A DNA stretch of 64,000 nucleotides, taken from NCBI RefSeq assembly GCF_014524565.1, contig NZ_CP060139.1, forward strand, positions 1,991,501 through 2,055,500, read 5' to 3'. The position numbers were made by a program, and so were the translations under genes. Every line of letters starts with the position of its first letter. Positions within the stretch are counted from its first letter, which is position 1. Below the pieces are notes generated by a model. The model was not told the origin of the DNA and made no database searches. It was given only the letters and a program-made list of their open reading frames with translations. The DNA comes from Croceimicrobium hydrocarbonivorans. GTDB lineage: Bacteria > Bacteroidota > Bacteroidia > Flavobacteriales > Schleiferiaceae. Shown piece after piece: positions 1-7,788 of this stretch.

Positions 1-1164
1 AATAATCCGGCATTGCTTATCGCGGATGAGCCTACCACGGCATTGGATGTAAGTGTGCAGTCTAGCATTCTGAAATTGCTTAAAAAGCTTCAGGAAGAAT
101 ACAATATGGCGATGATTTTCATCTCCCATGATTTGGGCCTGGTGCGTAAAATCGCCGATGAGGTTTTGGTGCTTTATCAAGGTCAATTGAAGGAACAGGG
201 CAGTGCTGAGCAAATCTTTAATCAGCCTCAGGATCCCTATACCAAGGGCTTAATTGCTTGCAGACCGGGACCCGATACCCATTTTAAACGCTTGCCTTTG
301 GTGCAGGATTTTTTATTGGGTCATGTTCAGGATTTGGAGCAAATCGATCCGGCCAAGAAGGAGCAAAAAGCGATGGCCCGCGCCAAGCAAAGTCCGCTTT
401 TAAGCATTAAGGCCATAGACAAGATATACCGCTCAAAAAGTGGATTATTAGGTCGTTGGAAAGAGGTGAAAGCGGTTCATGAAGTCAATCTCGATATTTA
501 TCCGGGCGAAAGCCTGGGTCTGGTAGGTGAGTCGGGTTCTGGTAAGAGTACCATCGGCAGAATCTTGGTAGGCCTTGAACATGCGGAGGCGGGTGAGATT
601 TTCTATGAAGGTCAGGATATTCGCAATCTATCCAAAAAGGCCTGGCGCAAATTGAATCGGGAGATTCAGATCATATTTCAGGATCCTTATGGTAGCCTTA
701 ATCCCCGCATTACCGTGGGCGAAAGCATCGCGGAAGTATTACGGGTGAATGCCCATCGCAACAAGGAGGAGGCTAAAGAAGAAGCACTGAATTTATTAGA
801 GAAAGTAGGGCTCCTGAAGGATTATGCCGGTCGTTATCCCCATGAGTTTAGTGGTGGACAAAGACAGCGTTTAGGCATTGCCCGGGCTCTGGCCTTAAGT
901 CCTAAATTTTTGGTCTGTGATGAATCGGTAAGTGCTTTGGATGTAAGTGTGCAAGCCCAAATCCTTAATCTCTTAAATGATTTAAAAGAGGAGTATGGAT
1001 TTACCTACCTCTTTATTTCACATGATTTGCAGGTGGTGCGCTATTTCTGCGATCGTGTATTGGTATTGCGAAACGGGCAATTGGTGGAAGAGGGATTTGC
1101 AGAGAGCTTATTCCAAAATCCGCAGGAGGAGTATACCGCTCGTTTAATAGCGGATCAGCATTAG
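1..1164 (+). CDS. Peptide/nickel-type ABC transporter ATP-binding protein, two fused ATPase domains (5' partial)
   Basis: The reading frame is open from base 1, so the gene begins upstream of the window. What remains is the Walker B/D-loop part of a first ATPase domain (IADEPTTALDVSVQ) and a complete second one. The second has Walker A GESGSGKST, signature FSGGQRQRLGIARAL and Walker B FLVCDESVSALDVSVQ. Each domain is followed by the oligopeptide-family C-terminal extension (DPYTKGLI and EEYTARLI). This is the DppD-DppF fused arrangement that energises uptake of di- or oligopeptides or similar solutes at the inner membrane. Permease and binding-protein genes would lie upstream and cannot be seen. 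It converges on the next gene. Confidence 0.93.
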   Translation, partial: NNPALLIADEPTTALDVSVQSSILKLLKKLQEEYNMAMIFISHDLGLVRKIADEVLVLYQGQLKEQGSAEQIFNQPQDPYTKGLIACRPGPDTHFKRLPLVQDFLLGHVQDLEQIDPAKKEQKAMARAKQSPLLSIKAIDKIYRSKSGLLGRWKEVKAVHEVNLDIYPGESLGLVGESGSGKSTIGRILVGLEHAEAGEIFYEGQDIRNLSKKAWRKLNREIQIIFQDPYGSLNPRITVGESIAEVLRVNAHRNKEEAKEEALNLLEKVGLLKDYAGRYPHEFSGGQRQRLGIARALALSPKFLVCDESVSALDVSVQAQILNLLNDLKEEYGFTYLFISHDLQVVRYFCDRVLVLRNGQLVEEGFAESLFQNPQEEYTARLIADQH

Positions 1165-1188
1165 AGTTGGCCAAAGTCTTTTAATGGA

Positions 1189-1908
1189 TTAAAATGAAAA
1201 GGGGAATTGCAAGGATAGCCCGCCATTAAGAAAGAATATTTGATCAAACTCTGCATTGGAGATGAGGCCTAGATAAGAGCCCACTTTATAATTTAGCATT
1301 AGACCCTTTCCAGATCGCCTTTGATTTGATTGATAGTGGCAAGCTATTTCAAAGCTTAGAGGATTTCGGCTTAGTGTAGAAGGTGCGAGGGTATTATTCG
1401 TTTCGTAAGTACCTCCATTTATGCCTTCGTAAAGTACATGCATTCTATTCACAAAGCCTATTCCCAAAGAAACCTTAGGAACAAGATAGCCTTTCTTAAA
1501 ACGAAGCCTTTTCTCGTAATTAAGGTTTAAGCTTATGGCCGCATAGCTTGAACTGAGATACCTGAGATCTGATGGGTATATACCTCCAGATGCTCCGAGC
1601 GTGTTAAAGCTTGAGTTTGGATAGGAAGCTTTAGAAAAGATATAAGCAATTCCCAGTCCGAAATAATGGTTTCCGAATCGTACTCTAGGCTCAATTGATA
1701 ATTGGTTAAAGAGGCTCATAGTGGACTGATGAAACCGTTCTATATCATCTACTCGTAACCTGGTGAAAGCTAAAAAGTCAGTATTGATAAGACCGGCCTT
1801 GTATCCTGGACTGAGATCAAAGCTGAAATTCTTTTGAGTAGACTGGCCGCGGGCAATGTTTGCGCTTAAACCCAAAAAAATGGAAATAAGGAATAATTTT
1901 AGTTTCAC
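1189..1908 (-). CDS. Unknown exported protein, probably outer-membrane beta-barrel-like
   Basis: Not recognised as a named family. The 239-residue product begins with a signal peptide (KLKLFLISIFLGLSANIARGQ) and continues with alternating polar and aromatic stretches such as HYFGLGIAYIFSK and YLVPKVSLGIGFVN. It ends in a hydrophobic strand closing on Phe (GLSLQFPFSF), as outer-membrane barrels do. The start appears to be GTG, because no ATG precedes the signal peptide in frame. It is the last minus-strand gene before the convergent ABC ATPase and lies 40 nt after the glycosyltransferase gene. Function unknown; envelope location is inferred. Confidence 0.7.
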   Translation of the reverse strand: MKLKLFLISIFLGLSANIARGQSTQKNFSFDLSPGYKAGLINTDFLAFTRLRVDDIERFHQSTMSLFNQLSIEPRVRFGNHYFGLGIAYIFSKASYPNSSFNTLGASGGIYPSDLRYLSSSYAAISLNLNYEKRLRFKKGYLVPKVSLGIGFVNRMHVLYEGINGGTYETNNTLAPSTLSRNPLSFEIACHYQSNQRRSGKGLMLNYKVGSYLGLISNAEFDQIFFLNGGLSLQFPFSF

Positions 1909-1948
1909 CGGTTCTTAACAGATTTTGAATTGTGTTTAGGTCCTTTCA

Positions 1949-3343
1949 TTAGGGCAGAGGACGTAATTCTTTTTCCCGCCCTTTCTCATCATAAACTATC
2001 TGATAGATGGGTCTTTGGCTGGCTTCCATTTTTTGCAGGAAGGCCGTGGGTGTGGATAGATTTAAAACCAAATAATCGCAATAGAACTGTGCTTCAATAT
2101 TGCTGAATTCCCTTGCCCCGATTAATATCGCATCCGGCGAAAGCCGCCCCTTTAAACTACGGTAGAATTGAGCTCGGGAGTGATTTTCAGGATAACGATC
2201 TGCGAAATTCACAAAAGGGAGATAGGCCATTTGAGCCAAGGCTAAGAGCAGAAAACCTAAACTGATGTAGCGCCAAAATGGCTTTTTGGGGCTTAAACTG
2301 CTTAGTAGAATCAGCACCAAAGGCAAGGCAATGAAGCTAAAGGCCGGTAATTTGGTTTGAGCCAGACTAAAGAAAACCAGGACGAATCCCACACTAAATA
2401 CTGCGGCCCGGAATTGTGGCTTGGCTTTCTTCGAGGTTTTATTTAGGATTAAGGCCAAAGGGAATAAGGCAAGCAAAAGAAAGAAGTGACTTCCCCACTG
2501 TTGGAAATGAAAATACCAGGGCTGTTGATGGTTTTCGACTACCGCTGCAAAGTGTTCCTGATTAAAGGCGAAGGCGGCTTTTGCTTCGGCCGGAAAAGCC
2601 CAAAAAGTATAGATGTGCCAAGGAGCAATCAGAATCAGGCTTAAGCCCAGGGCCCTTAATTTTGGGGCTAAACCCTGAATGCGGCCTTTCTTAAAATCGG
2701 CCAGGAACCAGAAGAGAAAGGGCAAGAAACCTGCTAACCATTTTGTGAGGACCGCAGCGGCTATAAAGAGAGATATCAGGATGAGGCGGCCAGTGCTTTT
2801 CTTTTGTTGATAGGCTAAAATCATCCAAAAGGCCAGACTAATGCAAGTGATAAAGGCCAGATCATTATGGTCCATACCTTGCCAACCCATCATGAGTTTT
2901 AATAGGAAAGGGTTTAAACAGAGACCAGCTGCAATAAAGCTGGCCGTCCATTTTTCGAGGTCCAGGAGGATTTGGATGCGCAGAAAGCTGAAATAAAGCA
3001 AGAGCATGGATAAGGCACTGGCGAAGCGAAATTGAAATAAACCGGCCCCCAAGACTTTTAGGAAGAGGGCTTCGATATAGCTGAAAAGTGGGGGTTTATG
3101 CAGCCAGATATGACTGTTATACCAAGCACTGCTTGCACTGGCATTTTCAAATACTTCCAGAGGGTATAATTGCCCTATCCAAGGATAGTTTAGCAGGTTT
3201 TTAGCGACCAGGGCATGGAAACGCTCATCCCACCAAAAAAGGAAATCGGGCTTTTGGATTAAGTAGAGGAATAAAGCTAGTAGTGCAAGCGGAATGGCAC
3301 CGTAAATAAAGATGAGCTGCGCCTTGTGTTTTTGCGCCATCAT
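1949..3343 (-). CDS. GT39/ArnT-like membrane glycosyltransferase
   Basis: A 464-residue polytopic membrane protein with about ten hydrophobic segments. Right after the first membrane span it carries the motif FLFWWDERFHALVAKNLL (D39-E40), the acidic pair of the first periplasmic loop in GT39/ArnT/PMT-type GT-C enzymes, which use polyprenyl-phosphate sugars. A HKPPLFSYIEALFLK segment follows, the usual place of the substrate-channel KPPL motif. It overlaps the upstream gene by 4 nt (ATGA), so the two are translationally coupled. The sugar and acceptor cannot be told from sequence; lipid A, a lipoglycan or the glycans of secreted proteins are all possible. Confidence 0.82.
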   Translation of the reverse strand: MMAQKHKAQLIFIYGAIPLALLALFLYLIQKPDFLFWWDERFHALVAKNLLNYPWIGQLYPLEVFENASASSAWYNSHIWLHKPPLFSYIEALFLKVLGAGLFQFRFASALSMLLLYFSFLRIQILLDLEKWTASFIAAGLCLNPFLLKLMMGWQGMDHNDLAFITCISLAFWMILAYQQKKSTGRLILISLFIAAAVLTKWLAGFLPFLFWFLADFKKGRIQGLAPKLRALGLSLILIAPWHIYTFWAFPAEAKAAFAFNQEHFAAVVENHQQPWYFHFQQWGSHFFLLLALFPLALILNKTSKKAKPQFRAAVFSVGFVLVFFSLAQTKLPAFSFIALPLVLILLSSLSPKKPFWRYISLGFLLLALAQMAYLPFVNFADRYPENHSRAQFYRSLKGRLSPDAILIGAREFSNIEAQFYCDYLVLNLSTPTAFLQKMEASQRPIYQIVYDEKGREKELRPLP

Positions 3344-4674
3344 TCCTCTTCCCCTTTCAAAGCCGCATCATAATCGGGTGGGTCGAGGTATTTGTCGTGG
3401 TCTTTAACGTAATGGTCGATAAAAAACTGCTTCCAATACAGTTCTTTGCTCATGCTGTCCCAGTGAATAATGGTGCTTTTGTACTGCTTATTCATAAAGA
3501 TGGACCATACCACTAGGAAGCTGATCACTAAAAAGGCGGGGAGCTTTAACCAAAGTTTTTGCTTTAAAATCCACTGCAAGCTGAAGCCTAAGGCCAGGGC
3601 CATAAAAGGTAAAAACTCAATTAAGGGGCGGGCACCAAAGCTACCGCCATACCACCAGCACCACCAGCTAAAGGTGACCCAAAAAGCCAGGAGCAGGGTA
3701 AGCACCGTTGCCATTGCTTCTTTGCGATGGGCCTTAAATAGGAAGTAAAAGCCAGGTAAGCTTACAAAGAGTAGGGGGCTGTACACAAACCAGCCTTTGC
3801 GGTAGCTGAAGAGGCCCTTCCAAATTTCTGGACTGAGAAAGAAAAACCCTTCTTCGGTATAGGAGTAAATGATCCAGTGGCCGGTCATGTATTTCCAGTA
3901 AAAAAGCTGGGGCGATACGGCTATTAAGATCAGTAAAGCGGCAAGGCCACCGTGTATCCACCATTGAATGCCTTTTAAAGGTTTATCCCAAATCAAAAGG
4001 AATATGGGGAAGACTAAGGCAATTACATTAGTGGGGCGTATTAAGATGATAAACCCTGCAGCCAGACCCATGATTACTACCTCTTTAATAGAGGGTTTTT
4101 TGCGATAGACTTCAAAGCGCCAGAGGACCAAGCTTACCAGGGCAAAGCTGAAAATATGGCTCATGGGCTCCACAAAACTGTAGTGGGGCATATTGGTGCC
4201 GGCGAAAATGAGAACTGCCGCAAGGGAGGCAATTCCAGGGCTGAGAAAAGATTGTAAAAAGCGTATCAAGAAATAGAGCCCGGCGAGGGCATAGGCCAAG
4301 GCTGCGGCTAGGAGCGCTAAGCGGTAGGGGGCACTAAAGCCATCGGCTTCATAAGTATCGCTAAGGCTGGCATAGAGGTGGCCGGCAAAAAAGAAGGGAC
4401 TGTATAAAATGGCGGGTCCGGCGGTCATTTTTACAAAGCGATTGCCCTCGGCATCCGTTTTCATATAAAAATGGCGCTTACCCCATTCTTCCACCGGATG
4501 CTCAAATTTCAGGTCATCGTAAATGAAAAGCGCCGGGAGATAATGGTAATAGAGAGTAATATCCCAATCGATAGTGGGCTTTTTATTCCAAAAGCGGGAG
4601 GAAATAAAAACCAGCAGGCATACCAGAATGAGGAGCTGGTAAATGCGTTCCAGACGAAACCAGCGGGACTTCAT
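3340..4674 (-). CDS. Polytopic membrane protein, GT-C glycosyltransferase-like
   Basis: A 444-residue integral membrane protein with an N-terminal span and about ten further hydrophobic segments. The first periplasmic loop has acidic residues (TIDWDITLYYHYLPALF, D36 and D38), as in GT-C glycosyltransferases. It lacks the exact DE pair of its neighbours, so the enzyme assignment is less sure. The C-terminal part has a short soluble tail (YLDPPDYDAALKGEEE). It directly abuts scoB upstream (stop codon of scoB at 4675, ATG ending at 4674) and overlaps the next gene by 4 nt, which places all three on one transcript. Confidence 0.72.
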   Translation of the reverse strand: MKSRWFRLERIYQLLILVCLLVFISSRFWNKKPTIDWDITLYYHYLPALFIYDDLKFEHPVEEWGKRHFYMKTDAEGNRFVKMTAGPAILYSPFFFAGHLYASLSDTYEADGFSAPYRLALLAAALAYALAGLYFLIRFLQSFLSPGIASLAAVLIFAGTNMPHYSFVEPMSHIFSFALVSLVLWRFEVYRKKPSIKEVVIMGLAAGFIILIRPTNVIALVFPIFLLIWDKPLKGIQWWIHGGLAALLILIAVSPQLFYWKYMTGHWIIYSYTEEGFFFLSPEIWKGLFSYRKGWFVYSPLLFVSLPGFYFLFKAHRKEAMATVLTLLLAFWVTFSWWCWWYGGSFGARPLIEFLPFMALALGFSLQWILKQKLWLKLPAFLVISFLVVWSIFMNKQYKSTIIHWDSMSKELYWKQFFIDHYVKDHDKYLDPPDYDAALKGEEE

Positions 4675-5331
4675 TTAGTCCAATTTCATGGTAGGGATAT
4701 CGCCTTCTACAATCAGGCGTCCTTCGGTGGCGTTGCGTACTTCATCCACACTAATGCCGGGTGCTAATTCACGCAGGTAAAAAGCATTGTCTTTGATATC
4801 AAGTACCGCCAAATTGGTCACCACTTTTTTAACGCAACCTACACCGGTAAGAGGTAAGGTACATTTGGTAAGTAGTTTCGACTCCCCTTTTTTATTGGTG
4901 TGCATCATGGCCACGATGATATTATCGGCCGAAGCCACTAAATCCATCGCACCCCCCATGCCTTTTACCATTTTACCGGGAATCTTCCAGTTGGCGATAT
5001 CACCACCTTGAGAAACTTCCATGGCCCCTAAAACGGTCATTTGTACATGCTGTCCGCGGATCATTCCGAAGCTGGTTGCCGAATCGAAAAAGGTGGCACC
5101 AGGAAGAGCAGTAATGGTTTGCTTGCCTGCATTAATAAGATCGGCATCCACCTGATCTTCGGTGGGGAATGGCCCCATGCCTAAGATGCCGTTTTCACTT
5201 TGAAACTCAACTGAAATGCCTTGAGGAATATAGTTGGCAACCAGGGTGGGGATGCCAATTCCGAGGTTCACATAAAATCCGTCTTGCATTTCTTGAGCAA
5301 TGCGCTGGGCAATACCGTTCTTATCGAGCAT
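4675..5331 (-). CDS. scoB: Succinyl-CoA:3-ketoacid CoA transferase, subunit B
   Basis: The 218-residue product is the usual size for the beta subunit of class I CoA transferases. It has the glycine-rich start VNLGIGIPTLVANYIP and the catalytic SENGILGMGP motif with Glu46, which forms the enzyme-CoA thioester. The later GGAMDLV and TLPLTGVGCV segments are also typical. With ScoA it moves CoA from succinyl-CoA to acetoacetate or another 3-oxoacid in the cytoplasm. Unusually, a 1.7 kb membrane protein gene separates it from scoA, although all three lie on one strand with gaps of 0-6 nt. Confidence 0.95.
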   Translation of the reverse strand: MLDKNGIAQRIAQEMQDGFYVNLGIGIPTLVANYIPQGISVEFQSENGILGMGPFPTEDQVDADLINAGKQTITALPGATFFDSATSFGMIRGQHVQMTVLGAMEVSQGGDIANWKIPGKMVKGMGGAMDLVASADNIIVAMMHTNKKGESKLLTKCTLPLTGVGCVKKVVTNLAVLDIKDNAFYLRELAPGISVDEVRNATEGRLIVEGDIPTMKLD

Positions 5332-5337
5332 AGGTCT

Positions 5338-7065
5338 TTAATTAGCGTTTCTAAGTGTGCGCCATTGAGCGTCTTTGAGGCTAAAGGTCTCGGAATGAGG
5401 ATTCCAGATAAAAACCTTCATTCTCTCCGTTTCCGGAGCCACTGTTCCCAAAACTACAAAAAGCCTCCATTCTTGCCAGCCTGCTTTTGGGCTTAAATAA
5501 TGACGCGCTTCATAGGCTTCAAAAGCAATGGAATTTCCGTCTTCATCAAAGCTTTGAAAGGCGATGGCCAGTTTATGCAGTGCCTCAGGACTTTGAATGT
5601 TAAGCTGGAGCTGAAGGGCTTGGGGAATAGAGTCTTTGGTCCATTCGAAAAGTTGTTTTCCTTCTTGATGATTGCTTAAATTCCGAATGGAGCCGTGGCT
5701 TGAATTGGTCCAGAATAAATTCTCCTTTCTTTGGAGAAGGAATAAATTTTCGGAGGGACTGGTAGCGATTAAGTCGTATTTCGGCGAAAGCCGCAAAGGC
5801 GCAAAGCTTAAACGGAATTGACTGGCTATGTTTTCCGATTTCTGAAAAGCGGGAATGGCCGCCCCATTTTTAACCTGTAAGTAGTTCCATTGCGGGGCTA
5901 AGAGATAAGAGCCACTTAAACTTTGCACTTCTTGATCAGCCAGGGATTGATAGAAGGAATCCGGAATTTGTTCTTTGGACCAGGATCTTGCCAATGAGTG
6001 ATTAAGCGATATTCTTGGGCTTAAAAACCAGAGGGGAATAAAGCAGGCCAAGATCCAGTAGGCACGACCTAAATAGGCTTTTTGCCAAATTTGGCTGGCT
6101 AAGGGGAGCGCGGAGATCAAAGCCCAGAAAGACCAGTACATGAGACCACGGTCAAAGGGGAAGTTTAAGTCTATAAGCCAGTGGCCAAGGATGTAAAAGA
6201 GAGGAATAAGCCAATAGGACAAGGCCCAAAACCAGGCAAAGGGCTGGGAAATTTGATCGCGCTTAATCCAAGCTAAAATGAGGATGAAAATTTGAAAAAG
6301 GAAAATTGGGATTAAACCGAAATCCACTTGAATAAGGCTGCCTATACTGTCTTGCAGAAAGCCATTTTGACTGCCATAATACAATTGCTGATGCGCTTTT
6401 AATTCGAAGCTCATCCAAAGTGCATAGGCAATGGGAATTAGATTCAATGCGAAGAGGAGATAGGTTTTGACGGAGTGATTTTTTCGCCAGAGCACATAAA
6501 TGTGCATTAAGCTTAGGAAGCCTAAAAGGGGCAGCCAGCTCAGATTACTGAGGATGCCCAGACTGGCAAAAAGTAAAAAGCGCCATGAGGAGGAGAGCTT
6601 TCCTTTGGCTTCCAATTGTTGGATATGATAGGCCGCCGCCATCATAAAGGCGAACATTAAGCCATAACCTCTACTATAGGCGAAAAATTCCATGGGATAG
6701 CCGGCCGCCAAAAGAGTAAGGAGTCCAACTACCACTAATTCGCGGTTTTTAAAATGGGCTAAAAAGCGCCAGGCATAGCCATAAAAGAGGGGGAAAGCTA
6801 GAAGATTAGGAAGCCGCAAAAGCCATTCATCCATGCCGCCTAGGCGATAGACAAGGTGACTTAAAAGGGAATTGAGGAAATGGTTGTTGGCAGACCAATA
6901 AGCGCTTCCCGGCCAAAAATTTCCACTTTGGATATAGCTAAAGAAGCTGGTTGCCTCATCAAAAACCAGAGGATTTTGAAAAGCCCGAATCCAGAGAAAA
7001 GCCCAGTAAAGCAAGCCTAAAAAAAGCAAGCTCAAATTAAAGGGCTTATGCTGGCGTTTAAACAT
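5338..7065 (-). CDS. GT39-like membrane glycosyltransferase located between scoA and scoB
   Basis: A 575-residue protein with an N-terminal span, about ten membrane segments and a soluble C-terminal domain of roughly 200 residues. After the first span comes NPLVFDEATSFFSYIQSG, with the D36-E37 pair of GT39-type enzymes. A SANNHFLNSLLSHLVYRLGG loop follows and resembles the family's substrate-binding region. The C-terminal domain has a jelly-roll feel (LQLQLNIQSPEALHKLAIAF) and may bind carbohydrate. It sits 0 nt after scoA and 6 nt before scoB, splitting a pair that is normally adjacent. Donor and acceptor are unknown. Confidence 0.8.
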   Translation of the reverse strand: MFKRQHKPFNLSLLFLGLLYWAFLWIRAFQNPLVFDEATSFFSYIQSGNFWPGSAYWSANNHFLNSLLSHLVYRLGGMDEWLLRLPNLLAFPLFYGYAWRFLAHFKNRELVVVGLLTLLAAGYPMEFFAYSRGYGLMFAFMMAAAYHIQQLEAKGKLSSSWRFLLFASLGILSNLSWLPLLGFLSLMHIYVLWRKNHSVKTYLLFALNLIPIAYALWMSFELKAHQQLYYGSQNGFLQDSIGSLIQVDFGLIPIFLFQIFILILAWIKRDQISQPFAWFWALSYWLIPLFYILGHWLIDLNFPFDRGLMYWSFWALISALPLASQIWQKAYLGRAYWILACFIPLWFLSPRISLNHSLARSWSKEQIPDSFYQSLADQEVQSLSGSYLLAPQWNYLQVKNGAAIPAFQKSENIASQFRLSFAPLRLSPKYDLIATSPSENLFLLQRKENLFWTNSSHGSIRNLSNHQEGKQLFEWTKDSIPQALQLQLNIQSPEALHKLAIAFQSFDEDGNSIAFEAYEARHYLSPKAGWQEWRLFVVLGTVAPETERMKVFIWNPHSETFSLKDAQWRTLRNAN

Positions 7066-7767
7066 TTAGGCGGAAGGACGTACCGTGCGCTGCTCGATGC
7101 GTTTTTCGTAGTTCACTCCTTCAAAAATGCGTTGTACGAAGATGCCCGGGCAATGAATTTCATTAGGATCTAATTCGCCGGCAGGCACTAACTCTTCTAC
7201 TTCAGCAATGGTGATTTTACCCGCCATAGCCATTAAGGGGTTAAAGTTGCGGGCGGTGCCTTTAAAGATGAGGTTTCCGGCTTCATCACCTTTCCAGGCT
7301 TTTACGAAGGCGAAATCCGCTTCAAAAGCATGTTCCAAGATATGAGGTTTGCCATTAAACCAGCGTACTTCCTTGCCTTCAGCTACTTCAGTACCATAGC
7401 CTGCAGGGGTGAAGAATGCGGGAATTCCGGCTCCGGCAGCACGACAGCGTTCCGCCAGGGTACCTTGAGGAATAAGCTCTACCTCCAATTCACCGCTCAG
7501 CATTTGCTTTTCAAAAAGGTCGTTTTCACCCACATAGGAGCTGATCATCTTTTTGATCTGACGCGTTTGCAATAGCAGGCCCAATCCAAAATCATCTACA
7601 CCGGCATTATTACTAATACAGGTAAGGCCTTTTACTCCGCTTTCGCGAATGGCTGAAATGGAATTTTCAGGAATCCCACAGAGGCCAAAACCTCCCAGCA
7701 TTAAGGTCATATCGTCTTTTAGTCCCTGGGCCGCTTCTTCGGCTCCGCTTACTACTTTACGAATCAT
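7066..7767 (-). CDS. scoA: Succinyl-CoA:3-ketoacid CoA transferase, subunit A
   Basis: The 233-residue product matches the alpha subunit of class I CoA transferases. It shows the early glycine-rich [15 protein letters not shown] loop, [15 protein letters not shown], then [18 protein letters not shown] and [15 protein letters not shown]. It forms the enzyme with ScoB, encoded 1.7 kb downstream beyond a glycosyltransferase gene. The role is ketone-body type or branched-chain ketoacid CoA transfer; the natural acceptor cannot be fixed from sequence. It starts 21 nt after the PBP1A stop codon, so cotranscription is plausible. Confidence 0.95.
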   Translation of the reverse strand: MIRKVVSGAEEAAQGLKDDMTLMLGGFGLCGIPENSISAIRESGVKGLTCISNNAGVDDFGLGLLLQTRQIKKMISSYVGENDLFEKQMLSGELEVELIPQGTLAERCRAAGAGIPAFFTPAGYGTEVAEGKEVRWFNGKPHILEHAFEADFAFVKAWKGDEAGNLIFKGTARNFNPLMAMAGKITIAEVEELVPAGELDPNEIHCPGIFVQRIFEGVNYEKRIEQRTVRPSA

Positions 7768-7788
7768 ATCTAATAATTTTAAGAGGCA

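Noticed and set aside
3470-3964. Short frames on both strands within the GT-C-like gene 3340-4674.
   Set aside because: Shadow frames of a membrane protein gene with no start context or homology.
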